NCBI RefSeq assembly: GCF_010672085.1
Contig: NZ_JAAHHT010000038.1
Location: forward strand, 1-61,526
Reading direction: 5' to 3'
From: Okeania sp. SIO3I5
GTDB lineage: Bacteria > Cyanobacteriota > Cyanobacteriia > Cyanobacteriales > Microcoleaceae
DNA length: 61,526 nucleotides
Position numbers and translations under genes: made by a program. Below, in pieces: positions 34,471 to 45,092 of the stretch. Positions within the stretch are counted from its first letter, which is position 1. Each line of letters starts with the position of its first letter. The notes below the pieces were generated by a model that was given only the letters and a program-made list of their open reading frames with translations, searched no databases and was not told the DNA's origin.

Positions 34471-34941
34471 ATGCAAATTTACGATCGCGACATTCATCAT
34501 TTACCATTTTACGTCAAATTTTGGAATCAACTCAAACAATTTCCTCAAGGTCTGGCAACCGGAGCAAAATCCCACCCTACCGTATCTGGTCCGGCAGCAG
34601 CAGCACTTGTGAGTGCAGCTTTCAGTTGTTTTGCATTAATGGTTAACCAGCATTTTTGCAGTCTATTTAAAGTTTGGGAAACAAAAGTTTGGAGTTTAGG
34701 TGATTGGATACCAGGCAGTCACAACCCCGATCCCTTATACGGTGAAATTGGTAGTTACTCAGGTAAAGAAACAATAATGTTAATCGCTTGGTTATTTAGC
34801 TGGTTCCTGCTTAGTCAACTTTGGCAAAATAAACAGGTTCCGTTTTCAACTATCTTTTTCTGCCTGTTTACATTTCTCGTTGCTGCAACAGTAATGAATT
34901 GGCATCCTCTGTTTCCATATCTACCGTTAATGCCTAAATAG
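34471..34941 (+). CDS. small membrane protein, function unknown
   Basis: This 156-residue protein has hydrophobic segments at about 43-63, 102-118 and 124-143. It has a soluble N-terminus (YDRDIHHLPFYVKFWNQL) and the motif SHNPDPLYGEIGSYSGKET between helices. No named family recognised. ATG 34471 follows AATTAGGATAACAATC, giving a fair ribosome-binding site (TAGGA), and avoids a longer frame that would overlap the previous gene. Between the two genes lies a CAGTTAC tandem repeat (34367-34403). Likely acts with its membrane neighbour. Confidence 0.65.
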   Translation: MQIYDRDIHHLPFYVKFWNQLKQFPQGLATGAKSHPTVSGPAAAALVSAAFSCFALMVNQHFCSLFKVWETKVWSLGDWIPGSHNPDPLYGEIGSYSGKETIMLIAWLFSWFLLSQLWQNKQVPFSTIFFCLFTFLVAATVMNWHPLFPYLPLMPK

Positions 34942-34960
34942 AGCTTGCTGAAAAAAGCAA

Positions 34961-35062
34961 AGTGTGGGAGGTGTGGGAAGTGTGGGAAGTGTGGGAGGTG
35001 TGGGAAGTGTGGGAAGTGTGGGAAGTGTGGGAAGTGTGGGAAGTGTGGGAAGGGTGGGAGAA
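34961..35062. repeat. GTGTGGGAA nonamer tandem repeat
   Basis: About eleven near-identical 9-nt units (GTGTGGGAA/GTGTGGGAG). Related arrays are at 23418-23456 and 44706-44745. The rest of 35063-35422 shows GGGAATA repeats (35217-35240) and no gene. Confidence 0.9.
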
Positions 35063-35422
35063 ATAATTTTTCCTTGATTTTTCTGCTATAGTTACCCCAA
35101 AGTCCTGACTTTATGCAGCTCTTTTCACCGAAAAACAGGTACTTTTTCACGACTTCAAATGGCTAAAACCTCTATATGTAAGTGCTTTGATATTTAATCA
35201 GCAAACCCTAAATAGGGAGCAGGGAATAGGGAATAGGGAATTATCGCGGAGCATTTCCGCAGCGAAAACTTAGTTAGAGGTTACTTTTGACTTTAGACAT
35301 CTCTAATAATCAAAAATTAAATCAATTCTTATTGATAAATTATCAATTACTCTCCCCTGTTCCCTCTTTTATGGAAATGTCTTTTGAACTTTAAATCTCA
35401 TATTGTTTGGAGGTACAAAACT

Positions 35423-35659
35423 ATGTTACAAGCTAGTGAATACAAGCAAAGTGAATACAAACAAAAAGTTGTGACAGCACGAGGCAAGCAAAAGTTGCAC
35501 AAATATGTCTCAATTTGTGTCGGGTTATTACTTTTGATGTTAGCAACATTTCCCATCGCATACTTACGAGTTAGTAGCAGTGGTAAATATAATGGTGGTG
35601 CGTTTAATTCTTTAACTCTTGAAGAAAACGAAAGACCTGAACTAAAAGGCGATCGCTAA
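35423..35659 (+). CDS. small single-pass membrane protein
   Basis: This 78-residue protein has a charged N-terminus containing a duplicated SEYKQ unit (ASEYKQSEYKQK), one strong membrane helix (YVSICVGLLLLMLATFPIAY) and a polar tail ending ERPELKGDR. The start follows TTTGGAGGTACAAAACT, the best Shine-Dalgarno sequence seen in this region, at good spacing. No family recognised. It is the third small membrane protein downstream of the two-component genes and could be a subunit of the same complex, though a 480-nt repeat-filled gap separates it from the previous gene. Confidence 0.6.
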   Translation: MLQASEYKQSEYKQKVVTARGKQKLHKYVSICVGLLLLMLATFPIAYLRVSSSGKYNGGAFNSLTLEENERPELKGDR

Positions 35660-35842
35660 TACTGGCACATATTCATATCAAATCCGGTTGAATACTTATT
35701 ATATAGTTGGGGGTGGGGAGTGTCGTCTGTACAGGACTCAAAAAATGTAGGGTTGTCAATATTCTAGCTCAGACAATGAATGAGCAATGCCTGCTCCCCC
35801 GCTCCCCTACTCCCTCTTTTCTAGAGATACGCTTAGGGGTTC

Positions 35843-36029
35843 TATAGTGCTACGCATTACAGCGGTTTTCATGATTAGTAAACCACAGTAGGGACGTTCC
35901 ATGGAACGTCCCTACAATGTTTTGCTTGTGAAGATGTGGTTCATCAAGAAAGAAAAGCGCTGTAAGGTTAGGACATTTATAAATCCTCAAATCCTTTGAC
36001 AGTTTACTATTCCCTATTCCCTAGCGCTA
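35843..36029. mobile_element. family H element interrupted by a family A element
   Basis: ATAGTGCTACGCATTA (35843-35859) and AAGGTTAGGACATTTATAAA (35964 onward) to CCCTAGCGCTATA are the two parts of a family H element. In the copy at 19431-19551 (reverse strand) the two parts are continuous (CGCATTAAGG). The family A element is therefore inserted at the TA of this site. Confidence 0.8.
35857..35965. mobile_element. family A element nested in family H
   Basis: Ends TTACAGCGGTTTTCATG and GAAAAGCGCTGTAA. The central palindrome is GGGACGTTCC / GGAACGTCCC. Flanking TA on both sides is the target duplication, deduced from the unoccupied homologous site at 19531-19547. Confidence 0.9.
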
Positions 36030-36044
36030 TAAGTGAATTTTTTT

Positions 36045-36330
36045 TGACATACTCCCGACGTTGCCCTTCTATTCCCCCCTTTGAAAGGGGGGTTAGGGGG
36101 GATGGACAACGCGGGATTCTGAGCGTCTGGGAAACCCTGACCGCGGAGCATGACAGAGGTGATGTCCTCCCCCTGTGTTGACATTGATAATAACAAAATG
36201 CTCCTAGCTTGTGTCTTGGGCATATAAACGTTTAGCTTATGAAGGTATCCGAATCCGGGCCCTGGCTTTCATCCCGACGCTCCCCCTCCCCCCTATGCAC
36301 GGGGGGTTAGGGGGGATGGAGAGCGCGGGA
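36045..36330. other. paired C/G-rich hairpins, possible IS200/IS605-like ends
   Basis: Two related hairpins: 36054-36115 (CCCGACGTTGCCC, CCCCCCTTT / AAAGGGGGG, GGACAACGCGGGA) and 36272-36331 (CCCGACGCTCCCC, CCCCCC / GGGGGG, GGAGAGCGCGGGA). The left flank carries TTTTGACATACTCCCGACG, as in the palindrome at 19702. Between them lie GATGTCCTCCCCC and an AT-rich stretch. This resembles the subterminal hairpins of IS200/IS605-type non-coding elements, but no TnpA/TnpB gene is present. Confidence 0.35.
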
Positions 36331-36345
36331 CTTCCCGCCAGGAAA

Positions 36346-36392
36346 GTTAAGTTAAGGTAAAAATCAGGTAAAAATGAAGTAAAGTGAAAAAA
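36346..36392 (+). promoter_or_regulatory. direct repeats upstream of the giant histidine kinase gene
   Basis: TTAAGTTAAGG then AGGTAAAAATCAGGTAAAAATGAAGTAAAG contains three to four units of (A/C)AGGTAAAAAT/GAAGTAAAG at about 11-nt spacing, just upstream of the start. Direct repeats with helical spacing suggest an operator or simply repeat expansion. Confidence 0.3.
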
Positions 36393-36418
36393 CTAATTTT
36401 TTATGAATTTTTTAGGTG

Positions 36419-39400
36419 ATGATGCTCAACTTACCTGGTTATCAACAAACAAACCAAATATATGCTGGCCAACGAACCTTAGTCTATCGGGCAATCCAGG
36501 AGAGCGATCGCTATCGAGTAGTGATCAAAGTTATGCGGAATCCCTTTCCCCGCTTCAATGACTTAGTGCGCTTCCGGAACCAATATGTTATTACCCGCCA
36601 CTTGGAACATCCTACCATTCTTCGGCCTCTTGCCTTGGAACGCTACGGCAACGGTTATGCCCTCGTAATGCGAGATGAAGGAGCGATCGCCCTCTCTAAG
36701 TATTGGCCTAACTCCGAACAAAACCTCATCGACTTTTTCACCATGGCTATTCAACTGGCTGAGGCACTTCATTATCTGACTCAACAGCGCATTATCCACA
36801 AAGACATTAAGCCTAGTAATATCCTCATTCATCCCCAAACCCTTCAAGTTCAACTGCTCGACTTCAGTATCTCCAGCTTGCTGCCCAAAGAACAACAACA
36901 ACTCATCAACCCCAATGTTCTCGAAGGAACCCTCGCCTATATGTCCCCAGAACAAACGGGACGGATGAACCGGGGTATTGACTACCGCACTGATTTCTAT
37001 TCCCTGGGTGTCACCTTTTTTCAACTCCTGACGGGAAAATTACCCTTTGACACAAGAGATCCGATGGAGTTGCTGCATTGTCATCTAGTCCAGAAGGTAA
37101 AGTTTCCAGTGGATAGCTGGCAGAAGCAAGTGCCGAAAGCTTTGCAGGGGATTGTTATCAAGCTGATGGCTAAGAATGGGGAAAATCGCTATCAGAGTGC
37201 CTTGGGGCTGAAACATGACTTAGAGCAATGTAGAGACGAGTGGGAAGCCACAGAAACAATTATCCCCTTTGATCTTGGGGAACGGGATGTATGCGATCGC
37301 TTCTTGATTCCTGAAAAACTCTACGGACGGGAAAGGGAAGTCCAAAGATTACTGGATGCTTTTAAACAAGTAGCTGGAAAGGGTAGCAAGGAAGTTTTCC
37401 GAAGCCAACTTATTTTAGTTACTGGTTTCTCAGGTATCGGCAAAACCGCCGTTGTCAATGAGGTGCATAAACCCATTGTCGAAAAACGGGGCTACTTTAT
37501 CAAAGGAAAATTCGACCAACTCAATCGCAACATTCCTTTTTATGCCTTTGTGCAAGCCTTTCGAGACTTAATGAAACAACTGCTGAGTGAAAGCGATGCT
37601 GAACTCGAAAGTTGGAAGTCTAAAATTCTGAGCGCTGTGAGAGAAAGTGGGCAGGTAATCATTGATGTCATTCCCGAACTACAGCAGATTATTGGACCGC
37701 AACCTCCTGCTGTTGAGTTATCTGGTACTGCTGCCCAAAATCGGTTTAATTTACTCTTTCAGAGATTCACTCAAGTCTTTTCAACGCCAGAGCATCCGTT
37801 AGTGATATTTTTAGATGACTTACAGTGGGTAGATTTGGCGTCTCTGAACTTGATGAATTTGTTGATGACAGATCTAGAAACAGGCTATCTGTTATTAATT
37901 GGAGCTTACCGAGACAACGAAGTTTCACCCACCCATCCCTTGATGTTAGCTTTAGATGGGCTAACCCAAGCTGGGGCGATCCTAAATACCATTACCCTAC
38001 AACCCTTAAGTCAAAATAGCCTCAATCATCTGGTAGCTGATACACTCCATTGTGGGGAGGAATTCGCCCAACCTATTACGGAGTTAGTGTATCAGAAGAC
38101 TCAGGGAAATCCATTTTTTGCCATCCAGTTTCTCAAGGCTTTACATGAAGATGACCTGATTGAGTTTGATAGGCAAGCTGGCTATTGGCAGTGCGATATC
38201 GTGCGAGTCCAGGATGCAGCTCTGACGAATGATGTAGTGGAATTTATGGCCTTGCAGTTAAAAAAATTACCCATATCTGCCCAAGAGATTCTCAAACTGG
38301 CAGCTTGTATTGGCAACCAATTTGATTTGGAAACGTTGGCTATTGTTTCTGAGCGATCGGACATTGAAACGGCAACAGCTTTGTGGTCAGCATTGCAACA
38401 AGGTTTAGTTTTGCCTCAGAGTCAGATATATAAGTTTTATGTGGGTGGGGAAGAGCAGAAGTTAGAACCAGAGTCCCAGATCCTCCATTACCGATTTCTC
38501 CATGACCGAGTGCAGCAAGCGGCCTATTCTCTGATTCCTAATGACGAGCAGAAACAAACTACCCATCTGAAAATTGGACGGTTGTTACTGAAAAACACTC
38601 CAGAGGGGGCGCAGGACGAAAATATTTTTGCCATTGTGAATCAATTGAATTATGGAGTAGACTTGCTAACTACTCATAGCGAACGCGATCGTTTAGCTCA
38701 GTTAAATCTGAAGGCAGGACGTAAAGCTTTAGCATCAACAGCTTATCGGGCAGCAGTTGAATATTTCAGCATTGGTAGAATGCTCTTACCTCAAGATTCC
38801 TGGAACTCTTCTTACTCTCTTACTTTGGCATTATACGAGTCAGAAATTGAGGGAACTTATCTGAATGGTGACTTCGAGGAAATGGAGCAACTGGCGAAAG
38901 TATTAGATAGTCATACTGCTAACCTTCTAGATCGCATCAAAGTCTATGAAGTGAAGATCAGAGCTTACTCAGCCCAAAATAAACTCAAAGAAGCGACTAA
39001 TCTTGGGTTTGTCGTTTTAGAGCAGTTAGGGGTGAGTTTCCCGACTCCAGTGACTCCAACTCATATTCAGGAAGGTTTCCAGGAAATTGCTCCCAAGTTG
39101 AACGATATAGAGATTGATCGATTAATTGATTTACCGGCGATGACTACACCAGAAAAATTGGCCGCGATGCAAATTCTCTCGAATATATTTATCCCTGTTT
39201 ATATTGTCGAGCCAAATCTACTTCCTCTGGTGGTATGTAAACAAGTTCTTATTTCTCTTGAATATGGTAATTCTCCCGAATCAGCAGTTGCTTATACAAA
39301 TTACGGGTTAATTTTGTGTGGAATTGTGGGAGATATTGAGACAGGTTACCAATTTGGAAAACTAGGTTTGTCCGTTTTATCAAAACTAAATATCAACCAA

Positions 39401-42385
39401 CTTAAATCTAAAATATTTAATGTAGCTTATGTTTGCGTTATTCATTGGAAAGAACCATTGAGAGCAATTTTAAAGCCTGTTGCAGAATCTTATGCCAATG
39501 GAATAGAAACGGGAGATTTAGAATTTGCTAGTTATGCAGCTTTTGCCTATTGCTATGTTTCCTTTTTGGTGGGAAAGAATCTTGGCGAAGTGAGAGCAAA
39601 TATGGAGAAATACTATCATGCACTCCAGAAAATCAAGCAAGAAACAACTTTAAATTATATCGCTATTTTTTGGCAATCTGTGCTAAATTTACAAAACCAA
39701 TCTAAAAATCCGTGCCATTTAAAGGGTGAGGTTTATAATGAGGAGCAAAAGCTATTGCACCATCAAGAATCCAACGATATTACAGCGTTCGGTAACTTGT
39801 ATTTTAATAAATTGCTCCTATGCTATTTATTTGGAGAATTTGCTCAAGCTCTCAAAAATGCAGCAGAATTTGAAAAATATTTAGAAGGACAGACAGGTCT
39901 AGCTATCATACCGATTTTTTATTTTTATGATTCTCTAACACGCCTTGCTTTATGTAACGAGACTAAGGTTGATGCTGAGGAAAGGGAAAGTATTTGGCAG
40001 CGGGTTGCTGCCAATCAGGAAAAGATGAAAAAATGGGCACATTATGCACCGATGAATCATCAACATAAAGTCGCTCTAGTAGAAGCGGAAAAATGTCGCA
40101 TCTTAGGACAGCATTATGAAGCTGGAGATTTTTACGATCGAGCTATTTCCGGTGCTAAAGAAAATAAATACCTTCAAGAAGAAGCTCTTGCTAACGAACT
40201 TGCAGCCAAGTTTTATTTGGATTGGGGTAAAGAAAAAGTCGCTGCTGGTTACCTGCAAGAAGCTTATTATGGCTATGCAAAGTGGGGCGCTAAAGCTAAA
40301 AATGATGACTTAGAACAGCGCTACCCCCATTTGTTGCAGCCAATTCTAGAACAGGTAAGCTTAAGCAATTATCTCGAAACCTTAGCCGAACTTGCTACCG
40401 TTCCAACTCTCTCGCTTCCTAACTCCATTGCAGATAAATCCTCTTCAAGCAACAACCTTAATACAACCCTAGATTTAGCTACTATTATCAAAGCGTCTCA
40501 TAGCATTTCCAGCATAATTCAACTCGACGAACTTCTGCACCAACTAACTAAAATTATTCTGCAAAACTCAGGGGGCGATCGCTGTGCCTTAATCCTCCCT
40601 GACACTAAAGGAAACTGGCAGGTTGAAGCCATCGCTACACTGAAAAGCACTGAAGTTGGGACACAGACTCTAGAAGGTAATCCTAACCTGCCCATCAAGC
40701 TGATTCACTATGTCAAAAATACCCAAGAGATGGTAATGATTGATGCTATGAAAACCGATTTACCAGTCATGGATGGTTATCTGAGTCAGCAATTACCCCA
40801 GAGTGTTCTCTGTTTGCCACTGCTGAATCAACAAAAATTGATTGGAGTTCTGTATTTGCAAAATCAATTAACGAGAGGTGTCTTTACGAGCGCTCGCCTT
40901 CTAGTTCTCAAATTTCTCTGTACCCAAGCTGCCATTTTTCTTGAAAAAGCAAATCTGTATAAGCAATCCCAATCCTATGCCCAGCAGTTAGAAGTTTCCT
41001 TGAGCAAATTACAGGCCAGTGAAACTCGCTTTCGCCATCTAGCTACAAACATTCCTGGTATGATTTATCAACTCTTAATTGCAACCGATGGCTCAACAAG
41101 GGTTTCCTATGCAAGCTCTGGTTGTTTTGATATATATGAGGTGTCTGCCGAAGAAATGATGGCTGGCAAATATAGTCTTCGAGACTTTGAACATCCTGAA
41201 GATCGCCTGCTAATCGATCGGATTATTGCTGAGACTCACGAGACATTGCAAAAGTTCAACCTAGAATTTCGTATTGTTACACTGTCGGGAATAGTAAAAT
41301 GGATTCATGCAGTATCCCATCCTGTTAAACAAGCAGATGGCTCAATTATCTGGGATGGTGTAGTGATGGATATTAGCGATCGCCAACAAATCGAAGCAGA
41401 GCGCCAAAAATTATTCTTTGAATTAGCCCAAGTTAATCGGGAATTAGAGCAAGCAAACCAGGAATTAGGTAATTATTCTCAGACATTGGAGCAAAAAGTT
41501 GAGGAGCGCACTGCCGAACTTAAAGCAGCCCAACAACGCATTATTGCCCAGGAAAAATTGGCCTCTCTAGGGACTCTCACCGCAGGTGTGGCCCATGAAC
41601 TACGGAACCCTCTCAACTTTGTCAAAAACTATGCTGAAGGTTCCATCGAACTTTCTCAAGAACTATTGGATACCCTCGAACCTGTAATTTCTAGCCTGGA
41701 CTCAGAAACTTTAGAATTGAGTAAATCTATAATTGATGATTTGCAGGAAAACGCTACAACTATTTGCCACCATAGCGTTCGGGCTACACAAATCATTGAA
41801 ACCATGATGCAACATACTCGTGTAGAATACAAGCAATCTATCCCCCAGGACACCCATCTCCATGACTTGCTAGATCAAACTGTAAAGCTAGTTTCCCACA
41901 GCAAAAAAGAGCAGGATAAGCCTTTTAATCCCTCCATTCGCACTAACTATGCTGCCAATTTGGACTTGATTAAAGTGATTCCCAGCAGTTTCATCCGTGC
42001 CTTGATTAACTTGATGGATAATGCCTTTGATGCTATGCGCTCTAAGCAAAATCAACTCAGAGCTAATTCTCCTCTAGGAACAATTGACTATACTCCTACC
42101 CTGTTGGTATCTACCCATCTCCTATCAGAGCAAGTGGAAATACGAATTCGTGATAATGGTTGTGGCATTGAACCAGCGATAGAGTCAAAAATATTAGACC
42201 CATTTTTTACAACCAAACCACCCGGAGAAGGGACTGGATTGGGCCTATCACTGACCCACGATATCATTGTCAAACAGCATCAAGGTAGTATAAATATTGA
42301 CAGTAAACTGAGTGAGTTTACGGAAGTGATTTTGAGACTACCTAATTATATTATGTCCGGTAGCATCGGTATTGTAAAAGGGTAA
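36419..42385 (+). CDS. giant hybrid: Ser/Thr kinase, AAA-type ATPase, GAF, PAS, histidine kinase
   Basis: About 1988 residues. In order: a Hanks-type kinase domain (1-270; catalytic loop [10 protein letters not shown] with Asp about 129; DFS instead of DFG at about 148; [11 protein letters not shown]); a STAND/AAA-like ATPase (about 295-600; P-loop [11 protein letters not shown] near 335, [12 protein letters not shown]); a helical repeat region (about 650-1310); GAF (about 1365-1520); PAS (about 1545-1665); coiled coil; histidine kinase with H-box [12 protein letters not shown] (His about 1726), N-box [10 protein letters not shown], and G-boxes DNGCGIEP and [11 protein letters not shown]. Cytosolic, no membrane span. 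The last ~12 residues ([10 protein letters not shown]) come from a family B terminal repeat. ATG 36419 or 36422 are equally possible. It likely integrates an unknown ligand and phosphorylates a partner regulator, perhaps the REC-GGDEF-EAL protein downstream. Confidence 0.9.
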   Translation: MMLNLPGYQQTNQIYAGQRTLVYRAIQESDRYRVVIKVMRNPFPRFNDLVRFRNQYVITRHLEHPTILRPLALERYGNGYALVMRDEGAIALSKYWPNSEQNLIDFFTMAIQLAEALHYLTQQRIIHKDIKPSNILIHPQTLQVQLLDFSISSLLPKEQQQLINPNVLEGTLAYMSPEQTGRMNRGIDYRTDFYSLGVTFFQLLTGKLPFDTRDPMELLHCHLVQKVKFPVDSWQKQVPKALQGIVIKLMAKNGENRYQSALGLKHDLEQCRDEWEATETIIPFDLGERDVCDRFLIPEKLYGREREVQRLLDAFKQVAGKGSKEVFRSQLILVTGFSGIGKTAVVNEVHKPIVEKRGYFIKGKFDQLNRNIPFYAFVQAFRDLMKQLLSESDAELESWKSKILSAVRESGQVIIDVIPELQQIIGPQPPAVELSGTAAQNRFNLLFQRFTQVFSTPEHPLVIFLDDLQWVDLASLNLMNLLMTDLETGYLLLIGAYRDNEVSPTHPLMLALDGLTQAGAILNTITLQPLSQNSLNHLVADTLHCGEEFAQPITELVYQKTQGNPFFAIQFLKALHEDDLIEFDRQAGYWQCDIVRVQDAALTNDVVEFMALQLKKLPISAQEILKLAACIGNQFDLETLAIVSERSDIETATALWSALQQGLVLPQSQIYKFYVGGEEQKLEPESQILHYRFLHDRVQQAAYSLIPNDEQKQTTHLKIGRLLLKNTPEGAQDENIFAIVNQLNYGVDLLTTHSERDRLAQLNLKAGRKALASTAYRAAVEYFSIGRMLLPQDSWNSSYSLTLALYESEIEGTYLNGDFEEMEQLAKVLDSHTANLLDRIKVYEVKIRAYSAQNKLKEATNLGFVVLEQLGVSFPTPVTPTHIQEGFQEIAPKLNDIEIDRLIDLPAMTTPEKLAAMQILSNIFIPVYIVEPNLLPLVVCKQVLISLEYGNSPESAVAYTNYGLILCGIVGDIETGYQFGKLGLSVLSKLNINQLKSKIFNVAYVCVIHWKEPLRAILKPVAESYANGIETGDLEFASYAAFAYCYVSFLVGKNLGEVRANMEKYYHALQKIKQETTLNYIAIFWQSVLNLQNQSKNPCHLKGEVYNEEQKLLHHQESNDITAFGNLYFNKLLLCYLFGEFAQALKNAAEFEKYLEGQTGLAIIPIFYFYDSLTRLALCNETKVDAEERESIWQRVAANQEKMKKWAHYAPMNHQHKVALVEAEKCRILGQHYEAGDFYDRAISGAKENKYLQEEALANELAAKFYLDWGKEKVAAGYLQEAYYGYAKWGAKAKNDDLEQRYPHLLQPILEQVSLSNYLETLAELATVPTLSLPNSIADKSSSSNNLNTTLDLATIIKASHSISSIIQLDELLHQLTKIILQNSGGDRCALILPDTKGNWQVEAIATLKSTEVGTQTLEGNPNLPIKLIHYVKNTQEMVMIDAMKTDLPVMDGYLSQQLPQSVLCLPLLNQQKLIGVLYLQNQLTRGVFTSARLLVLKFLCTQAAIFLEKANLYKQSQSYAQQLEVSLSKLQASETRFRHLATNIPGMIYQLLIATDGSTRVSYASSGCFDIYEVSAEEMMAGKYSLRDFEHPEDRLLIDRIIAETHETLQKFNLEFRIVTLSGIVKWIHAVSHPVKQADGSIIWDGVVMDISDRQQIEAERQKLFFELAQVNRELEQANQELGNYSQTLEQKVEERTAELKAAQQRIIAQEKLASLGTLTAGVAHELRNPLNFVKNYAEGSIELSQELLDTLEPVISSLDSETLELSKSIIDDLQENATTICHHSVRATQIIETMMQHTRVEYKQSIPQDTHLHDLLDQTVKLVSHSKKEQDKPFNPSIRTNYAANLDLIKVIPSSFIRALINLMDNAFDAMRSKQNQLRANSPLGTIDYTPTLLVSTHLLSEQVEIRIRDNGCGIEPAIESKILDPFFTTKPPGEGTGLGLSLTHDIIVKQHQGSINIDSKLSEFTEVILRLPNYIMSGSIGIVKG
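42346..42385. mobile_element. family B end forming the kinase C-terminus
   Basis: TTATGTCCGGTAGCATCGGT followed by ATTGTA equals the left end of the element at 44656 (CATGTCCGGTAGCATCGGT). It encodes the terminal [10 protein letters not shown] of the kinase and supplies its stop codon. No matching right end is seen nearby. Confidence 0.8.
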
Positions 42386-42447
42386 GAATTCAGAATTTAG
42401 AATTGAGAATTCAGAAATTTCCTTTGGGAGGATGGTGAGGTACAGTG

Positions 42448-42613
42448 TAATATCATGTCCGGTTGAATAGTTATAAATAAAAATGGAGGAGTAATGAGTA
42501 ATGAGTAATGAGTAATGAGTCAGGATGGAAGAAGAGGGAGGGAAGAAGAGGGAATTTTAAGCTATAAAGAAGAGAAAGTTTTTTTATCACGCTCTTATCC
42601 GGACATGATATAA
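42448..42613. mobile_element. family B element
   Basis: TAATATCATGTCCGGTTGAA to TTATCCGGACATGATATAA. The interior has an AATGAGT heptamer array (42489-42520), followed by CTATAAAGAAGAGAAAGTTT, shared with the copy at 23668-23828. The rest of the gap to 42806 shows small palindromes (AGCCTTCAAGGCT, AACCTGAAAGGTT) and a very AT-rich probable promoter region. Confidence 0.9.
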
Positions 42614-42806
42614 CACAGCCTTCAAGGCTGTAACAACCTGAAAGGTTGAACTGCCACTGATTACTAACAGGTTTCCACCTTTTAACAACAGGATTGTGTA
42701 TTAAGTAAGCGATCGCTTAATTTTTTTTACTAATGTAACTGTGAAAATACTTTCGGCAATTTTATAGTTATATTATATAATAATATTATTATATTCTAAA
42801 TGTTAG

Positions 42807-44591
42807 ATGAATACTATTTTTTCTCAATCAACAACTCCTGAAGAACAAAAAACACAAATAGCAAAAATCCTGGTCGTCGATGATGAAATTGAGCTTCAAC
42901 GCTTAATTAAACAGCGCTTCCGGAAAAATATTCGAGCCAAAGAATTTGATTTTATTTTTGTGCAAAATGGGATAGAAGCTTTGAATAAGCTCAAGCAGGA
43001 AGGGCATATTGATGTTGTAATCACTGATATTAATATGCCAGAAATGGATGGTTTAACTCTATTAAGTGAGCTATCCGATATTGATGAGAACATTAAAGCA
43101 GTTGTGCTTTCTGCATACGGGGATCTGACTAATATTAGAACTGCAATGAATTTGGGAGCATTTGATTTCCTAACCAAACCCATTGATTTTCAAGACTTAG
43201 AAATCACGATCAGAAAAACTGTACAGTTTGTGCAAAAGATGCGAAAGAAGCAAAAGCAAATTGAAAAAATGTATGCTCAACTCGAATACGATGCAGTTCA
43301 CGATGCTCTCACAGGATTACCGAATCGAATATTGTTAGATAATTTATTACAGCATAATATTTCCCGTTCTCAACGCTACCCTGACTATTTATATGCTGTT
43401 TTGTTTATCGACTTAGACCGCTTCAAAATTGTTAATGACAGCTTGGGACACTCTGTGGGAGACAGTCTTCTGGCAGCAGTTGCAGAACGATTAAAAGTTT
43501 CTGTTCGAGCTTCAGACACAGTTGCTCGTTTTGGTGGAGATGAATTTGTGATTATACTTGAAGCACTCAAGGATATCCATGAAGTAACCTATATCACCCA
43601 AAGGATTCAGGAACATTTCAACCAATCCTTCTTACTCAATGAACATGAAATTCATCTCGGAGCTAGTATTGGGATTACTCTTAGCACTAGACAATATCAT
43701 CAACCAGACGAGTTGCTCCGAGATGCTGATGCTGCCATGTATTGTGCTAAAAAAGCCAAAGGCCAAAATCAGTATGTCATTTTTGATCCGACTATTCAAG
43801 CAACTGCGATGGAACGATTACATCTGGAAAATAAACTTCGACAAGCAATTGAGCGGGAAGATTTTTCTCTGTATTATCAACCAATTATTGAAGTGACTAC
43901 AGGTTATTTGAGTAGTTTTGAAGCATTGATTCGCTGGTTTACTCCTGATGGAAGCATTTCTCCAATGAAGTTTATTCCGATTGCAGAGGAAACTGGATTG
44001 ATTTCTCCTTTAGGATGGTGGGTGTTTCAAGAAGCTTGTCGTCAGCTACAATATTGGCAAAATAAATTTCTTCAACAGCAATCCCTGGTGCTAAATATTA
44101 ATTTCTCAAGCATCCAGCTCAAGCAAAGCGATCTAGTGGAGAATATTCAAGCTACTCTAGATGCTACTGAGTTACTCGGAAGTAGTCTGAAACTAGAAAT
44201 TACTGAAAGTTGTCTTTTAGAAAATTCCGAAGCTCAGATTCAGGTGCTACAACAATTGAAAGACTTAGGAATTAATATCTGTGTTGATGACTTTGGTACA
44301 GGTTACTCCTCACTCAGTCGCCTCCATGAATTTCCCATTGACACTTTAAAAATTGACCGAGCATTTGTGAGACGGATGGAGGATAATTCCGGTGGTTTAG
44401 AAATGGTTAAGATGATTATTGCACTCGCTCATAGTCTGAACATGAATGTTGTAGCAGAAGGAGTGGAAACAGAAACTCAACTACAACAATTGAAAGCTTT
44501 AGGATGTGAATTTGTCCAAGGATATTTCCTAGCAAAACCTTTAGATAAAGTTGCAGCGGAGGAGTTTCTACAGTCAGGGAATAGGGAATAG
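42807..44591 (+). CDS. response regulator with GGDEF and EAL domains
   Basis: 594 residues. The receiver domain has the acidic DDE at about 24-26, phospho-acceptor Asp about 74 (VVITDINMPEMDG) and Lys in LTKPIDF. A coiled-coil linker follows. The GGDEF domain has an intact active site, ARFGGDEFVII (GGDEF at about 243), with upstream DLDRFKIVNDSLGH. The EAL domain has FEALIRWF (EAL at about 372), FTESCLL-type ITESCLLEN, VDDFGTGYSSL, LKIDRAFV and AEGVETETQ. Both cyclic-di-GMP synthesis and breakdown look possible. The output would be switched by phosphorylation, plausibly from the histidine kinase encoded just upstream. The last residues (QSGNRE) and stop derive from a GGGAATA tandem repeat, so the original C-terminus was slightly altered. 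Confidence 0.92.
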   Translation: MNTIFSQSTTPEEQKTQIAKILVVDDEIELQRLIKQRFRKNIRAKEFDFIFVQNGIEALNKLKQEGHIDVVITDINMPEMDGLTLLSELSDIDENIKAVVLSAYGDLTNIRTAMNLGAFDFLTKPIDFQDLEITIRKTVQFVQKMRKKQKQIEKMYAQLEYDAVHDALTGLPNRILLDNLLQHNISRSQRYPDYLYAVLFIDLDRFKIVNDSLGHSVGDSLLAAVAERLKVSVRASDTVARFGGDEFVIILEALKDIHEVTYITQRIQEHFNQSFLLNEHEIHLGASIGITLSTRQYHQPDELLRDADAAMYCAKKAKGQNQYVIFDPTIQATAMERLHLENKLRQAIEREDFSLYYQPIIEVTTGYLSSFEALIRWFTPDGSISPMKFIPIAEETGLISPLGWWVFQEACRQLQYWQNKFLQQQSLVLNINFSSIQLKQSDLVENIQATLDATELLGSSLKLEITESCLLENSEAQIQVLQQLKDLGINICVDDFGTGYSSLSRLHEFPIDTLKIDRAFVRRMEDNSGGLEMVKMIIALAHSLNMNVVAEGVETETQLQQLKALGCEFVQGYFLAKPLDKVAAEEFLQSGNRE

Positions 44592-44624
44592 GGAATAGGG
44601 AATAGGGAATAGGGAATAGGGAAT
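44577..44624. repeat. GGGAATA heptamer tandem repeat
   Basis: About six and a half units of GGGAATA spanning the end of the GGDEF-EAL gene. Other arrays of the same unit: 19443-19471, 31041-31060 (reverse), 46398-46417, 48357-48390 (reverse), 50925-50980 and 58447-58470. Confidence 0.95.
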
Positions 44625-44655
44625 GAAATTGTTGATTTCATAACAAGGAGTCAGA

Positions 44656-44952
44656 TCATGTCCGGTAGCATCGGTATTGTATAGAACTCATTTGGGATAT
44701 ATTATTGGGAGGTGTGGGAGGTGTGGGAGGTGTGGGGAGGTGTGCTCCGTACAGGACTCAAAAAATGTAGGGTTGTAAATATTCTCTGACGACAATGAAT
44801 GAGCAATGTCTACTTCCCCGCTCCCCTGCTCCCCTACTCTCCTACTCCCTCTTTTCTAGAGATATCAAATGGGTTGTATAGAGAAGGTAAGGAAAAAGGA
44901 AAAAAGATATTTCCCCAACTTTTACACCCTCCGATACTAACGGACATGATAT
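44656..44952. mobile_element. family B element, TAGCATCGG subtype
   Basis: GATCATGTCCGGTAGCATCG at 44656 pairs with CCGATACTAACGGACATGAT at 44931-44950. The interior contains GAGGTGTGG repeats (44706-44745) and CTCCCCTACTC repeats (about 44816-44850). Confidence 0.8.
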
Positions 44953-44958
44953 AAATTA

Positions 44959-45090
44959 TAATATCATGTCCGGATCAGAGCGTGATCAAAACACTTCTTT
45001 CTCCTGGTACATTCTTTTCTCCTGTCTCCTGTCTCCTGTCTCCTGACTCCTCCCTAATTATTTATAACTATTCAACCGGTCATGATATAA
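44959..45090. mobile_element. family B element next to the flotillin 1 stop
   Basis: ATATCATGTCCGGATCAGAG to ATTCAACCGGTCATGATAT. The interior is a CTCCTGT array (45017-45053). Ends two bases before the flotillin 1 stop codon. Confidence 0.85.
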
Positions 45091-45092
45091 CT

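Noticed and set aside
34815-35150. Open frame encoding HFPHFPHF-type repeats
   Set aside because: It is the translation of the GTGTGGGAA tandem repeat on the other strand.
36563-37024. Open frame of 153 codons antisense to the giant kinase
   Set aside because: Entirely overlaps the kinase domain coding sequence, with no homologous features of its own.
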